Source: Candidatus Gastranaerophilales bacterium (lineage in GTDB: Bacteria; Cyanobacteriota; Vampirovibrionia; Gastranaerophilales; Gastranaerophilaceae). From it: a stretch of 64,000 nucleotides of DNA. Positions 17,331 through 26,965 of the stretch are shown piece by piece (the first letter of the stretch is position 1; each line of letters begins with the position of its first letter). Under the pieces are notes generated by a model. It was given only the letters and a program-made list of their open reading frames with translations. It did not search any database and was not told where the DNA came from. The DNA is taken from the NCBI GenBank assembly GCA_947624975.1, contig CANQMP010000006.1:1-64000 (forward strand). Direction: 5' to 3'. The translations under genes and the position numbers were made by a program.

Positions 17331-19175
17331 ATGTGCGGAATTGTAGGATATGTAGGTAACAGATCGGTCGTTGACATTTTACTTGACGGTTTAGAACAGC
17401 TGGAATACAGAGGATATGATTCTTCGGGAATAGCTGTTATGTGCGATGAAGATATAAAAGTTTATAAAGCGATCGGAAAACTCCAAAATCTTCGTGATGA
17501 ACTCAGAGGACATGAAAACGAGTTTAAAGCTTCAACGATGGGAATAGGTCATATAAGATGGGCAACACACGGTGCACCGACAGTCTTAAACGCACACCCC
17601 CACACCTGCACATGCGGGAATTTGGTAATTGTTCACAACGGTATTATAGAGAATTACAAAGAACTTCGTGAAGAATTGACTTCAACCGGATGTGTTTTCC
17701 GCTCTCAAACCGATACGGAAGCTGTTGCACACCTTGTTGCAAGAAAATATGCGGAATGTAAAGATTTAACCGAAGCCGTAAGACTTGCCGCACAAGAAAT
17801 CGAGGGGGCTTACGCTTTATGTGTTATGCACAACGACTGCAAAGATAAACTCGTTATCACAAAACGCAACGCACCCTTGCTTATCGGTATAGGTGAAGGC
17901 GAATATTTCGCAGCCTCCGATGTTCCCGCAATTATTAAACATACGAAAAAGGCTGTTTATCTTAACGATAATCAAATTGCGGCTCTTACCCCCGAAAGTA
18001 TGGATATTATTTCCTCCGAAGGTGAAAAAGTTCAGCCGAAAGTCGAATTACTCCCGTGGGAACCGGTTGCTTTAAGCAAAATGGGCTATAAACATTTTAT
18101 GCTTAAAGAAATTCACGAACAACCCGATGTTATCAGAAATATTCTTGTCGGCAGACTTCATACACCTGACGAAAACATTATTTTAAACGAAGTTAAGCTG
18201 AATAAAGACACGCTCAAAAATCTTAACAGAATACAAATTATTGCCTGCGGAACATCTTTGCATGCGGCAATGGTCGGAAAATATATTATTGAAAGTTTTT
18301 GCGGAATTGCGGTTGATGTTGAAGCTTCGAGCGAATACATTTACCGAAAAACCGTAACCGATGAGCATACTCTGGTTATCGGTGTTTCGCAGTCGGGTGA
18401 AACCGCCGATACTTTGACTGCAGTTAAACAGTCCAAAGCAAGAGGTTCACATATTTTAATTATCACTAACCGCCCCGACAGTGCAATGGCAAGAGAAGCC
18501 GACAGCTTAATTCCCGTAAACGCAGGAATTGAGGTTTCCGTTGCCGCTACAAAATCTTACATCGCACAGTTGATGGCGTTTTACCTTCTGGCACTTTATA
18601 TGTCGGAAATCAAAGACAGTATTGCAAAATCAACGCTGACCTCCCTGAAATCCGAATTAATGGTGCTTCCGCAAAAAATCGAACAAATCCTTGCGGGAAA
18701 AGAAGAAATTAAAAAAGTCGCAAGAATTTATGCGGGAACGAAAGATTTCATATATATTGCAAGAGGAATTAATTACCCGACAGCATTGGAAGGTGCATTG
18801 AAACTTAAAGAAATAAGCTATATCAATGCCACCGGATATCCCGCAGGAGAGCTTAAACACGGGCCGATCGCAATGCTTGATGAAACCATGCCTGTGCTTT
18901 CAATATTGATGAACGGTTCGGTTTATGAAAAACTTTTGTCAAACAGTGAGGAAGCCAAAGCGAGAAACGCCAGAATGGTTGCCCTGACAAACTCTAATGA
19001 TGAAAAATTGAACGATTTATTTGAACATATAATCAGAGTTCCCGATGTGAAAGAGCTGTTTTCACCGATAATTTCAATTATTCCGTTGCAGCTTTTAGCT
19101 TATTATATTGCCGAATTTCTCGGAAAAGATGTTGATCAGCCCAGAAATCTGGCAAAATCGGTGACGGTAGAATGA
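17331..19175 (+). CDS. glmS: Glutamine-fructose-6-phosphate aminotransferase
   Basis: 614 aa. The start is set at the ATG at 17331 because the mature enzyme needs Cys at its N-terminus (MCGIVGYVG); an upstream in-frame TTG would bury it. The N-terminal class II glutaminase domain has HIRWATHGAP and HNGIIENY. Two SIS domains follow, with CGTSLHAAM, SQSGETADT and the C-terminal KSVTVE. It makes glucosamine-6-phosphate for peptidoglycan and polysaccharide. Ribosome site GAGAGG. The 5' leader is short and shows no glmS ribozyme. Confidence 0.96.
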   Translation: MCGIVGYVGNRSVVDILLDGLEQLEYRGYDSSGIAVMCDEDIKVYKAIGKLQNLRDELRGHENEFKASTMGIGHIRWATHGAPTVLNAHPHTCTCGNLVIVHNGIIENYKELREELTSTGCVFRSQTDTEAVAHLVARKYAECKDLTEAVRLAAQEIEGAYALCVMHNDCKDKLVITKRNAPLLIGIGEGEYFAASDVPAIIKHTKKAVYLNDNQIAALTPESMDIISSEGEKVQPKVELLPWEPVALSKMGYKHFMLKEIHEQPDVIRNILVGRLHTPDENIILNEVKLNKDTLKNLNRIQIIACGTSLHAAMVGKYIIESFCGIAVDVEASSEYIYRKTVTDEHTLVIGVSQSGETADTLTAVKQSKARGSHILIITNRPDSAMAREADSLIPVNAGIEVSVAATKSYIAQLMAFYLLALYMSEIKDSIAKSTLTSLKSELMVLPQKIEQILAGKEEIKKVARIYAGTKDFIYIARGINYPTALEGALKLKEISYINATGYPAGELKHGPIAMLDETMPVLSILMNGSVYEKLLSNSEEAKARNARMVALTNSNDEKLNDLFEHIIRVPDVKELFSPIISIIPLQLLAYYIAEFLGKDVDQPRNLAKSVTVE

Positions 19176-19327
19176 TTACATCGGAAATTTTTAAAATAAA
19201 AAAGATAAAAGACTTTGATAACACTTATATTGAAAGTCAACTTAAAGATAAATCCGTTATCCGCTGGGCAATAGTAGATATTGACGATGAATTTATAACG
19301 CTTAATGTATCTTACTTAATGCTTTAA
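19172..19327 (+). CDS. Small hypothetical protein coupled to glmS, 51 aa
   Basis: Starts at the ATGA overlap with the glmS stop codon, typical of translational coupling. Sequence MITSEIFKIKKIKDF... ends ITLNVSYLML. No recognised domain. The overlap and the reasonable composition (WAIVDIDDEF) argue for a real gene, but it may be a short chance frame. Confidence 0.45.
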   Translation: MITSEIFKIKKIKDFDNTYIESQLKDKSVIRWAIVDIDDEFITLNVSYLML

Positions 19328-19900
19328 CTTCTTCCCCTAACGGTGAGGTGTAGTCTGTCATTGCGAGTGAATGCCTCAGCTAGTCCCCTCTCCCCTTGCG
19401 GGAGAGGGTTAGGGTGAGGGGTCAGGTTTTATTAAGATTTGTAGGATGGGTGGAACAATTATCATTCCACCCATCAATAAACTGTAAGTTGGGGTTTCGA
19501 CCCCAACAAAAACTGCACCCCATCTGTCCTTAGGACTATCCCTCTCAAAAAAACGATTAAGTATCGTTTTGCGAGAGGGAAATTTCTTAATGAGCATGCG
19601 AATTTAGAAATTTCGGTAGGGGTGGGTTTAATTCTCAGCATGAAATCTTAAAATCAGACGTCATTGCGAGCGAATGCGAAGCAATCCAGCTTATTCATAC
19701 GAAATGCCAAATTATTTGACCCCTCACCCGCATTTGTAGTTCGCTTACGCTCACACAACTGCTCCCTCTCCCGCACGAAGGTCAATTCGACGGGGCGAGG
19801 AAAAATCTTACGTTAACACCATATATTGCGTGCAGACTCAGTCTGCCACTTTTCACCTTTCACTTCTCACTTTTACCCCCCCCCCAAAAAAAATAACCTC
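19328..19900. repeat. Interspersed palindromic repeat cluster, copy B
   Basis: No gene. It contains several hairpin modules shared with other gaps: CCCCTCTCCCC..GGGAGAGGG near 19384, a GATGGGTGGAA..TTCCACCCATC hairpin near 19444-19475, GTTGGGGTTTCGACCCCAAC near 19487, a CCCTCTC..GAGAGGG palindrome with core AACGATTAAGTATCGTT (19539-19580), the 30-base module at 19661-19690, and GCAGACTCAGTCTGC near 19838-19852. It ends with a C10 tract (19876-19885) followed by A8. Confidence 0.75.
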
Positions 19901-19990
19901 ACCTTTCACCCAAAGAGGTAAGAACTAAAAAAAATTAATATTTTTTATAAAATATTTGCTTTTCAATGTTTCCTGTTGTACACTTTTAAG

Positions 19991-20040
19991 TGCCGGGTCG
20001 GAATTAAAAACCTTACCGGCATGTAATAGAAATTAAGGAG
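19991..20040 (+). promoter_or_regulatory. Candidate metK leader pseudoknot (possible SAM-responsive RNA)
   Basis: Stem TGCCGG (19991-19996) / CCGGCA (20016-20021). The last five loop bases, CCTTA (20011-20015), are fully complementary to TAAGG (20034-20038), which is the core of the metK ribosome site (TAAGGAG). Loop-to-downstream pairing would form an H-type pseudoknot that hides the ribosome site. A small CACTT/AAGTG hairpin precedes it. I do not recognise it as a known SAM riboswitch class. Confidence 0.4.
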
Positions 20041-20047
20041 AAAAAAA

Positions 20048-21313
20048 ATGACACCAAAAAACTTTTTATTCACTTCCGAATCAGTTACGGAAGGACACCC
20101 CGACAAAGTTTGCGATCAAATCTCAGACGCAATTTTGGACGAATTTTTGACCAAGTATCCGCAAGCACGTGTTGCGGCGGAAACAACGGTTACTACGGGC
20201 ATGGCACTTGTGTGCGGAGAAATTACGGCGGACTGTTACGTTGACATTCCCGCTGTTGTAAGAAACACTATTAAAAACATCGGTTATGTCGGTGAAGAAG
20301 GCGGCGGTTTTGATTACAAAACTTGTGCGGTTTTGACAAGTATTGACGAACAGTCTTGCGATATCGCCGGAGGTGTTAACAAAGCTTACGAAACACGCTC
20401 TGATAACGCTGATACTTCACTTTCGGAAACTCAAAACATCGGTGCGGGCGATCAGGGTATTATGTTCGGATATGCTTGCAACGAAACACCCGAGTTAATG
20501 CCGTTACCTATCAGTCTTGCACATAAACTTTCTTACAGACTCGCTCAGGTAAGAAAACAAGGTCTTGTTAATTATTTAAGACCAGACGGAAAATCTCAGG
20601 TTACGGTTGAATACGTTGACGGTAAACCCTCAAGAATTCACACCGTTTTGATTTCAACTCAACATGACCCTGAAATAAACGGTATTTCGGATAACTCCAA
20701 AGTTCAGGAAATTATCAGAAATGATATCAAAAAATACGTTATTGACTCTGTTTTTGCAAATGAAGAAATCAAACTTGACAGCAATACGAAAATTTTGGTT
20801 AACCCGTCAGGAAGATTTGTCGTCGGCGGCCCGCAGGGCGATGCAGGCTTGACTGGACGTAAAATAATCGTTGATACTTACGGCGGTTATTCACGTCACG
20901 GCGGCGGTGCTTTCTCAGGTAAAGACCCAACAAAAGTTGACCGTTCGGCAGCTTATGCGGCAAGATGGGTTGCGAAAAACGTTGTCGCAGCAGGTTTGGC
21001 GGATAAATGCGAAATCGAACTCGCTTACGCAATAGGTGTTGCAGAACCCGTTTCGATTATGGTTGATACATTCGGTACAGGCAAAATTTCGGATGATGAA
21101 ATTTCTAAACTCGTTTATAAAAACTTCGATTTAAGACCTGCGGCTATTATCAACCAGTTTGATTTACGCGGATTACCCGCTAAAAACGGCGGTAAATTCT
21201 ATCAGCTTTTGGCGGCTTACGGTCATATGGGACGTTCTGATATCAATGTTCCGTGGGAAAAAGTCGATAAAGCTGACAGCTTGAAAGCTCAAACTTTGGC
21301 TTCTTGCTGTTGA
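20048..21313 (+). CDS. metK: S-adenosylmethionine synthetase
   Basis: 421 aa. Makes SAM from methionine and ATP as a cytoplasmic tetramer. Signatures: [24 protein letters not shown] at the N-terminus, [12 protein letters not shown], and [23 protein letters not shown] (the P-loop-like region). Ribosome site TAAGGAG is seven bases before the ATG and is part of a possible pseudoknot. Followed by an intrinsic terminator. Confidence 0.97.
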   Translation: MTPKNFLFTSESVTEGHPDKVCDQISDAILDEFLTKYPQARVAAETTVTTGMALVCGEITADCYVDIPAVVRNTIKNIGYVGEEGGGFDYKTCAVLTSIDEQSCDIAGGVNKAYETRSDNADTSLSETQNIGAGDQGIMFGYACNETPELMPLPISLAHKLSYRLAQVRKQGLVNYLRPDGKSQVTVEYVDGKPSRIHTVLISTQHDPEINGISDNSKVQEIIRNDIKKYVIDSVFANEEIKLDSNTKILVNPSGRFVVGGPQGDAGLTGRKIIVDTYGGYSRHGGGAFSGKDPTKVDRSAAYAARWVAKNVVAAGLADKCEIELAYAIGVAEPVSIMVDTFGTGKISDDEISKLVYKNFDLRPAAIINQFDLRGLPAKNGGKFYQLLAAYGHMGRSDINVPWEKVDKADSLKAQTLASCC

Positions 21314-21330
21314 ATTGATAAGTAAATGAA

Positions 21331-21355
21331 AAGGCGGGCTTGCCCCGCTTTTTTA
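21331..21355 (+). terminator. Intrinsic terminator of metK
   Basis: AAGGCGGG / CCCGCTT stem followed by a T run, 18 bases after the metK stop codon. Confidence 0.85.
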
Positions 21356-21432
21356 TTGCTATAAATTACCCGACTGGGGCGTGGAAATTCTTTTGTTTAT
21401 TTTATGATAAAATAAAACGGAAAGGATATGTT

Positions 21433-21819
21433 ATGAAGAAAAACATCATTATTATTTCACTGATATTTGCAATACCTTTGGTTGCATACTGGATGCTTAC
21501 AATGTCTAATTCAACCACGGCAAAGACAACGGAAGCAGGTAAACCGCAGGTCGTAAAATTTACCTCCGCAATGTGTCTTGACTGCCAGACTATGAACAAA
21601 ATTTTCAAAGAAATTTTCCCGAAATATCAGGAAAAGATTATTTTGACGGAAATTCCCGTTCAGGATTCAAGTGCTTTTAATCAGGAGCAGATTAAAAAAT
21701 ATAACGTAACTTTAGTTCCGACGATTATTCTTCTTAATTCGGAAGGTAAGCAGGTTCAGAGAATTGAAGGTGCAATAGAAAAAGATAAAATGGAAAAATA
21801 TTTGCAGGAGCTTAAATAA
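21433..21819 (+). CDS. Membrane-anchored thioredoxin-like protein
   Basis: 128 aa. An N-terminal membrane anchor (residues ~4-24) is followed by a thioredoxin fold with the active-site CLDC within FTSAMCLDCQTM and a cis-Pro region TLVPTIILL. The start at 21433 has a GGAAAGGA ribosome site; an earlier in-frame ATG at 21340 lies inside the metK terminator and is rejected. Stop codon overlaps the start of the ccdA-like gene, so this pair probably passes reductant across the membrane to extracytoplasmic disulphides. Confidence 0.85.
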   Translation: MKKNIIIISLIFAIPLVAYWMLTMSNSTTAKTTEAGKPQVVKFTSAMCLDCQTMNKIFKEIFPKYQEKIILTEIPVQDSSAFNQEQIKKYNVTLVPTIILLNSEGKQVQRIEGAIEKDKMEKYLQELK

Positions 21820-22520
21820 TGGAAAATTATGCGGCATTGTTTACGCAGCAGGGAAGCATTTTGATACTTTTTGCCCTTTCGTTTTTCGGCGGGCTTGCGG
21901 CGTCAATATCGCCCTGTTCTCTTGCAATGCTTCCGATAATCGTCGGTTATGTCGGCGGTTATTCCGATGCAAAACCGTTTAAAACATTTATCCAAATGCT
22001 CTTTTTTATTCTCGGAAGTGCGATAGTATTTTCAATTATAGGTATAATTTGTGCTTTAACGGGTAAAGTTTTTGTATCTTTTGCAGGCGGATATTTTGGG
22101 ATAATTCTTGCAGGAATAATTCTTGTCATGGGCTTAAAACTTATGGGGGTGCTGGATTTTGAACTGCCCGTTCTTGTTAAAGAGTTTCCTAAAAACGACG
22201 GAACAAACACCTATTTGTACCCGATACTTTTGGGCGGTATTTTTGCACTTGCGGGTTCGCCCTGCTCGACACCTATTTTGGCGGGAATTATGGCTTTTGC
22301 ATCGCTTTCCGCTAGTATTCCGCAGGCAATAGTTATGTTGTTTTTATTCTCTCTCGGACAGGGAGTAATTCTTGTTATTGCGGGATTTTTGACCTCTCAT
22401 TTGAAAAATCATGACTGGTTTTATAAATTTTCCGACATGCTTTTGAAATTTAGCGGTTTACTTTTGGTTTTGGCGGGACTTTATATTTACTACAAAATTT
22501 TTCTTCCGTTTTTCAGCTAA
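21819..22520 (+). CDS. Cytochrome c biogenesis / thiol transporter, CcdA (DsbD-beta) family
   Basis: 233 aa with six predicted helices. Two conserved cysteine-proline sites, SISPCSLAMLP and AGSPCSTPILA, are the redox pair that moves electrons across the membrane. Its one-base overlap with the thioredoxin-like gene strongly links them. With no cytochrome c genes in view, reduction of disulphides in exported proteins (such as the cysteine-rich prepilins) is a plausible job; that is inference. Confidence 0.88.
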   Translation: MENYAALFTQQGSILILFALSFFGGLAASISPCSLAMLPIIVGYVGGYSDAKPFKTFIQMLFFILGSAIVFSIIGIICALTGKVFVSFAGGYFGIILAGIILVMGLKLMGVLDFELPVLVKEFPKNDGTNTYLYPILLGGIFALAGSPCSTPILAGIMAFASLSASIPQAIVMLFLFSLGQGVILVIAGFLTSHLKNHDWFYKFSDMLLKFSGLLLVLAGLYIYYKIFLPFFS

Positions 22521-22611
22521 AAATTTTTTTGAAGCTTATTTCTATATATAACTTTACGTAAGGTTGTAAAAACTTATTTAATGTCGTATAATAAGCTCAA
22601 AGGAGAGTATT

Positions 22612-23073
22612 ATGAAAATATATGAAGGTCAGCTTGTTGCAGGGAATGAAAAATTTTGTATCATAGTTTCAAGATTTAACGATTTTATTACGGCGAAATT
22701 ATTATCGGGAGCTATTGACGAGCTAAAGCGTCACGGGGTTCAGGACGATAACATTGATGTCGTGAAAGTACCCGGAGCGTTTGAAATCCCGCTTGCGGCG
22801 ATGAAGTTTGCTCAGACAAAAAAATATGATGCCGTAATTACTCTCGGTGCGGTTATTAAGGGTTCGACACCGCATTTTGATTACGTTAGTGCCGAAGTTT
22901 CAAAAGGGGTTGCACAGGTTAGTCTGCAAACGGGTGTTCCTGTTATATTCGGAGTTTTGACTACAGACAGTATTGAACAGGCTATCGAAAGAGCAGGTAC
23001 AAAAGCCGGTAATAAAGGTGCTGACGCGGCTAAATCGGCATTGGAAACAGCAAATCTTTTCAAAAGTGTTTAA
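22612..23073 (+). CDS. ribH: 6,7-dimethyl-8-ribityllumazine synthase
   Basis: 153 aa, penultimate riboflavin enzyme. [44 protein letters not shown] (catalytic His region) and [12 protein letters not shown] are all conserved. Assembles into hollow icosahedral or pentameric shells. Ribosome site AAAGGAGAG. The other rib genes are elsewhere. A GTATAAT box about 30 bases upstream could be its promoter. Confidence 0.96.
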   Translation: MKIYEGQLVAGNEKFCIIVSRFNDFITAKLLSGAIDELKRHGVQDDNIDVVKVPGAFEIPLAAMKFAQTKKYDAVITLGAVIKGSTPHFDYVSAEVSKGVAQVSLQTGVPVIFGVLTTDSIEQAIERAGTKAGNKGADAAKSALETANLFKSV

Positions 23074-23086
23074 AGGAGTAAATAAA

Positions 23087-23977
23087 ATGAGTGAAGTAAT
23101 TACGGAATACAGAAATGAGAATACGAAAGATATTGATATTCTCTCTACTGTCGAAATGGTTCGCAAGATGAACGAGGAGGACAAACTCGTTGCCCTTGCG
23201 GTTGAAGAAGAAATTGACAACATTGCTCAGGCTGTTGATATGATAGCAAAACAGTTTTTAAAAGGTGGAAGGTTGTTTTACTTTGGCGCGGGAACTTCGG
23301 GCAGACTCGGTATTCTGGATGCTTCAGAATGCCCGCCCACCTTTAGCGTTCCTTCAGATATGGTTCAAGGGATTATTGCAGGCGGTGAAAAAGCTTTTAA
23401 ATTTGCTGTTGAAGGTGCTGAAGACAACTTTGAAGCAGGTTATGAAGATGCAAAAGTTCTGACGGATAACGATGTCGCAGTAGTTATATCGGCAAGCGGA
23501 AACCCGAAATATTTGCTCGGAGTTTTGCAAAGAGCCGATGACGTTAATTGCAGAACAGTTGCGATTACCTGTAACTCGAAAGGCAAAATTGCCGAGGATG
23601 CGGGACTTGTTATTTGTGCGGAAGTCGGCCCTGAAGTTATAGCGGGTTCGTCGAGATTAAAAGCGGGTACTGCTCAAAAAATGATTTTGAACATGCTTTC
23701 AACAGGTGCTATGATTAAAATAGGCAAAACTTACGAAAACTTCATGATAGATTTGAAAGCTACAAACGAAAAACTTAAAGACCGTGCTATAAGAATTGTT
23801 GCTCAAATCGCAAAAGTTTCTCACAGTGAAGCTCTTGCAGCACTTTTAAAATGTGATTGGGAGATTAAAACGGCTATTGTTTCGACTACCATGAAGTTAA
23901 GTATTGAAGATGCACGTGTGGAATTGAGAAAACACGGCGGTGTTTTGAGAAAGCTTGAATATGAGGAGATAAGATGA
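23087..23977 (+). CDS. murQ: N-acetylmuramic acid 6-phosphate etherase
   Basis: 296 aa. SIS-domain lyase that removes lactate from MurNAc-6-phosphate during cell-wall recycling. Motifs: YFGAGTSGRLGILDASECPPTF and ISASGNPKYLLG, then a C-terminal UBA-like helix bundle. Start chosen at 23087 because AAAGGAG lies just upstream; the frame extends back into ribH. Its end overlaps gpsA by four bases. Confidence 0.94.
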   Translation: MSEVITEYRNENTKDIDILSTVEMVRKMNEEDKLVALAVEEEIDNIAQAVDMIAKQFLKGGRLFYFGAGTSGRLGILDASECPPTFSVPSDMVQGIIAGGEKAFKFAVEGAEDNFEAGYEDAKVLTDNDVAVVISASGNPKYLLGVLQRADDVNCRTVAITCNSKGKIAEDAGLVICAEVGPEVIAGSSRLKAGTAQKMILNMLSTGAMIKIGKTYENFMIDLKATNEKLKDRAIRIVAQIAKVSHSEALAALLKCDWEIKTAIVSTTMKLSIEDARVELRKHGGVLRKLEYEEIR

Positions 23978-24975
23978 AACTGACTGTACTTGGTGCGGGA
24001 TGCTGGGGGTTAACTTTAGCCCGATTACTGACCGATAACTTTGATAAAATTACCGTCTGGGGCAGAGCTCAAGATTTGTCCGAAGATTTAATCAATAACA
24101 GACATGTTTCAAAACCGCTTGAGGTTCAACTGGACAGCAATGTTGAAATTACCTCAAATCTTGAAACGGCAATATCTGACGCCGATATAATTCTGTCCGT
24201 TGTTGCAACGTCAGGTACACGTGATGTTTGCGAAAACCTTAAAAAAGCGGGAGTTAAGCCCGAACAAATTTTGGTTAACGCTTCAAAAGGTATTGAATTG
24301 CCTTCATTAATGCGAATGTCTGAGGTTATAAAAGATGTTTTGCCCGAACAAAAACTTGCGGTTCTTTCAGGTCCTACGCTTGCTAAAGAAGTTCTTGCAG
24401 GACTTCCGACCGCTGCATGCGTTGCCTGCGAAGATATTAAAATTGCAGAATTCGTTCAAAAAGCTCTCAATGTACCTTCAAAATTCAGGCTTTATACAAA
24501 TACTGACGTCATAGGGGTTGAACTCGGAGGTTCTTTAAAGAACGTAATCGCTATAGCATCAGGCTTTGCACATACTATGGGACTCGGGGATAATTGTACG
24601 GGAACGCTTTTGACACGCGGTATGGCTGAAATAGTTCGTGTAAGTATAAATTTGGGAGCTAATCCGTCCACATTATACGGACTTTCAGGCATGGGTGACT
24701 TAATCGCAACCTGTTCAAGTCCGATGTCAAGGAATTACACGGTCGGTTCAATGCTTGCAAAAGGCAAGAAAATAGATGATATTTTGGCGGAACTCGGTTC
24801 CGTTGCTGAAGGCGTAAAAACATCTAAGGCAATTTGCGAACTTGCCAAAAAACTTGATATTGATGTTCCCGTGTCAAATGCCATATATGAAGCGGTTTAC
24901 ACCGATATAACTCCTCAGGCTTTGCTTGAAAAATTAATGAACAGAAAACTAAAAGAAGAAGAAAGATATGTATAA
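23974..24975 (+). CDS. gpsA: Glycerol-3-phosphate dehydrogenase [NAD(P)+]
   Basis: 333 aa. N-terminal Rossmann motif LGAGCWGLTLARLL, then VNASKGIE, LSGPTLAKEV and ELGGSLKNVIAIASG with the catalytic Lys. Makes sn-glycerol 3-phosphate for phospholipids. Overlaps murQ (ATGA) and the RicT-like gene, so these form one operon. Confidence 0.96.
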   Translation: MKLTVLGAGCWGLTLARLLTDNFDKITVWGRAQDLSEDLINNRHVSKPLEVQLDSNVEITSNLETAISDADIILSVVATSGTRDVCENLKKAGVKPEQILVNASKGIELPSLMRMSEVIKDVLPEQKLAVLSGPTLAKEVLAGLPTAACVACEDIKIAEFVQKALNVPSKFRLYTNTDVIGVELGGSLKNVIAIASGFAHTMGLGDNCTGTLLTRGMAEIVRVSINLGANPSTLYGLSGMGDLIATCSSPMSRNYTVGSMLAKGKKIDDILAELGSVAEGVKTSKAICELAKKLDIDVPVSNAIYEAVYTDITPQALLEKLMNRKLKEEERYV

Positions 24976-25897
24976 ATTTGCCGTTGAATATATTAAAAAT
25001 ACGTTTTATCCGCTCGAAATTCCCGAAACTTTAAATGTTTCGGACGGGCAAATGGTGCTTGTCAGAACGGAAAAAGGCGAAGAAGCCCTAAAAGCTTTTG
25101 CGGTTAATTCAAATGTCGCAAAATGCTGGAATTGCTGTAAACACAAACCCGAGCCTTTACATGTAATCAGAATTCTTTCCCAGCGTGATTTACAGACTCT
25201 TGATGATATAAAAAAAGAAGAAGTCGAGGCGTTTTTCAAATGCAAAGCACTTGTCGAGCAGCATAAACTCGTCATGAATTTGGTTCAGTGCAGAATAACT
25301 TTTGATAAAAGAAAAATCACGTTTTATTATACTGCACCTGAAAGGGTTGATTTCAGGGCTTTATTAAAAGATTTAACTCAGGTTTTTACACGTGTAAGGA
25401 TTGATTTAAGGCACATCGGGGTTAGGGACGAAACCTCAATCATGGACGGATGCGGGATTTGCGGACGACCGTTTTGTTGTTCAAGTTTTTTAAGAAAGTT
25501 TGGCTCTATAAACGTGAAACTTGCAAAAGACCAGGGTATGCCGATTACTCCCGGAAAAATCTCCGGAACTTGCGGCAGACTCTTGTGCTGTCTGAATTAT
25601 GAATACTCAAATTATATTGATGCTGCAAAAGGTATGCCGCCTATCGGTTCATCGGTTATGACCCCCGACGGACTCGGCAAGGTTTGCTCGCTGCATTTTA
25701 TGTGCGGTAAAGTTGCCGTAAAAACCGAGGACGGAAAAATCAGAGAATTTGCAAAAGGTGATATTGAAATGGTTGATGCCGACGTTAACGTGGAAATTGA
25801 TGTTCCTGTTATGAACACTTACGCAGACGATGAAAACGACAACATAGACATAAAACAGCTTGAGGACGACAGAAACAGCTCAACGGGAAATGTCTGA
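24968..25897 (+). CDS. PSP1 / RicT-like protein
   Basis: 309 aa. The PSP1 C-terminal domain is visible at residues ~60-200 (YYTAPERVDFRALLKDLTQVFTRVRIDLRHIGVRDET), followed by the cysteine-rich CGICGRPFCCSSFLRKF and TCGRLLCCLNYE that may ligate Fe-S. In Bacillus the homologue acts with RicA and RicF in RNA maturation and developmental control. Acidic C-terminal tail. Overlaps gpsA by eight bases. Confidence 0.85.
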   Translation: MYKFAVEYIKNTFYPLEIPETLNVSDGQMVLVRTEKGEEALKAFAVNSNVAKCWNCCKHKPEPLHVIRILSQRDLQTLDDIKKEEVEAFFKCKALVEQHKLVMNLVQCRITFDKRKITFYYTAPERVDFRALLKDLTQVFTRVRIDLRHIGVRDETSIMDGCGICGRPFCCSSFLRKFGSINVKLAKDQGMPITPGKISGTCGRLLCCLNYEYSNYIDAAKGMPPIGSSVMTPDGLGKVCSLHFMCGKVAVKTEDGKIREFAKGDIEMVDADVNVEIDVPVMNTYADDENDNIDIKQLEDDRNSSTGNV

Positions 25898-25918
25898 GTT
25901 TTTCAAGTGCAAAAAAAT

Positions 25919-26248
25919 TAATATATGCTGCCTTTGTTCGGATTTTGTCAAAAGTTTCGTCTAAATGTTTAACCCAGTTAACAGCCCATTCAATCTTGTT
26001 GAAACAATTGTGAGTTTTGTCGTTTTAAAATCGATGATTTCTAAGCTTCCTATAAGCTTCTTCAGCATTATCATCATTGTTAAAACACATATTAATAATA
26101 AACATTATGTTATTTTCGGGTTCAATGTTGTCTAATGCTGAAGCCAATACTCTGTTACCTCTGGTATTAAGTGCATACAAAGGACCTTCGTTGCTGTGGC
26201 AACCGTAAATCTTATTTTATAATATGATTGAATTCTGTTTACTTGCAT
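25919..26248 (-). pseudogene. Decayed hypothetical gene (frameshift plus stop)
   Basis: From ATG 26248 the frame reads MQVNRIQSYYKI and then loses frame. A +1/-1 shift restores YGCHSNEGPLYALNT...NIMFIINMCFNNDDNAEEAYRKLRNHRF, then an in-frame TAA, then DKTHNCFNKIEWAVNWVKHLDETFDKIRTKA. The composition is clearly protein-coding, so this is a broken gene of unknown function. It sits at the junction of the housekeeping operon and the polysaccharide locus. Confidence 0.6.
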
Positions 26249-26384
26249 TTTACTTCTAAATTTTTTATATTATTATCTGCAGATTAGATTCTTATGTAAG
26301 AGATAATTAAAAAGAGCCCTAAAGGAGTAAAATTATACATGGAATTGTTATCAACTTTTTAGTAAAATAAGAAAGGAGTATGAA

Positions 26385-26927
26385 ATGACGTGTGTAGAAC
26401 CAATAAGAAAAGTTGAAGATATAAGAAAAGTAGAAAATATTTTAAAAAAACAAAGTATGAGGAATTTATTATTTTTTACTATAGGTACCAATTGTGGATT
26501 AAGAATTTCTGATATTTTGGCATTAAATGTCCGTGACGTGAAGAACAAAAATTTTATCCAAATTACTGAAAAAAAGACAGGGAAATTTAAAAAATTCCCG
26601 ATAAATTCCAAACTAAAACCGTTACTTGCAGAATATACAAAAGGAAAAGACTTGGATTCCCCACTTTTTGAAACTAAATTCGGGAATCGCTTAGAAAGAG
26701 TTGCGGCCTATTATATAATAAGAAATGCCTGTGAAGAAGCAGGTCTGGATGATAAATTTGGGACACATACTTTGCGCAAAACTTTTGGATATCATCATTA
26801 TAAAAAATTTAAGGATGTTGTTATCTTACAGCGAATATACAATCACTCGACACCGGCTACCACGCTCAGATACATCGGTATTACGGCAGACCAAATATTT
26901 GAAAGCTACACAAACTTTATAATTTAA
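26385..26927 (+). CDS. Tyrosine recombinase, catalytic-domain-only
   Basis: 180 aa with the full catalytic set: Arg40 in NCGLRISDIL, Lys in the TEKKTGK beta-hairpin, H128-T-L-R131, His154 in YNHSTPATT, and nucleophile Tyr163 in LRYIGIT. The usual N-terminal core-binding domain is missing apart from ~25 residues, so it is shorter than XerC/D. Ribosome site AAAGGAG. It ends 38 bases before a pair of 19-bp inverted repeats, which suggests it inverts that segment. Confidence 0.85.
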   Translation: MTCVEPIRKVEDIRKVENILKKQSMRNLLFFTIGTNCGLRISDILALNVRDVKNKNFIQITEKKTGKFKKFPINSKLKPLLAEYTKGKDLDSPLFETKFGNRLERVAAYYIIRNACEEAGLDDKFGTHTLRKTFGYHHYKKFKDVVILQRIYNHSTPATTLRYIGITADQIFESYTNFII

Positions 26928-26965
26928 AAATAATTACTCCAACATCACATTTTTTCATGATTTTA

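Noticed and set aside
19876-19885. C10 tract as phase-variation switch of metK
   Set aside because: It is over 160 bases upstream of metK and outside any frame or obvious promoter; more likely part of the repeat cluster.
21340-21432. Upstream start for the thioredoxin-like gene
   Set aside because: It begins inside the metK terminator and lacks a ribosome site; ATG 21433 starts the membrane anchor.
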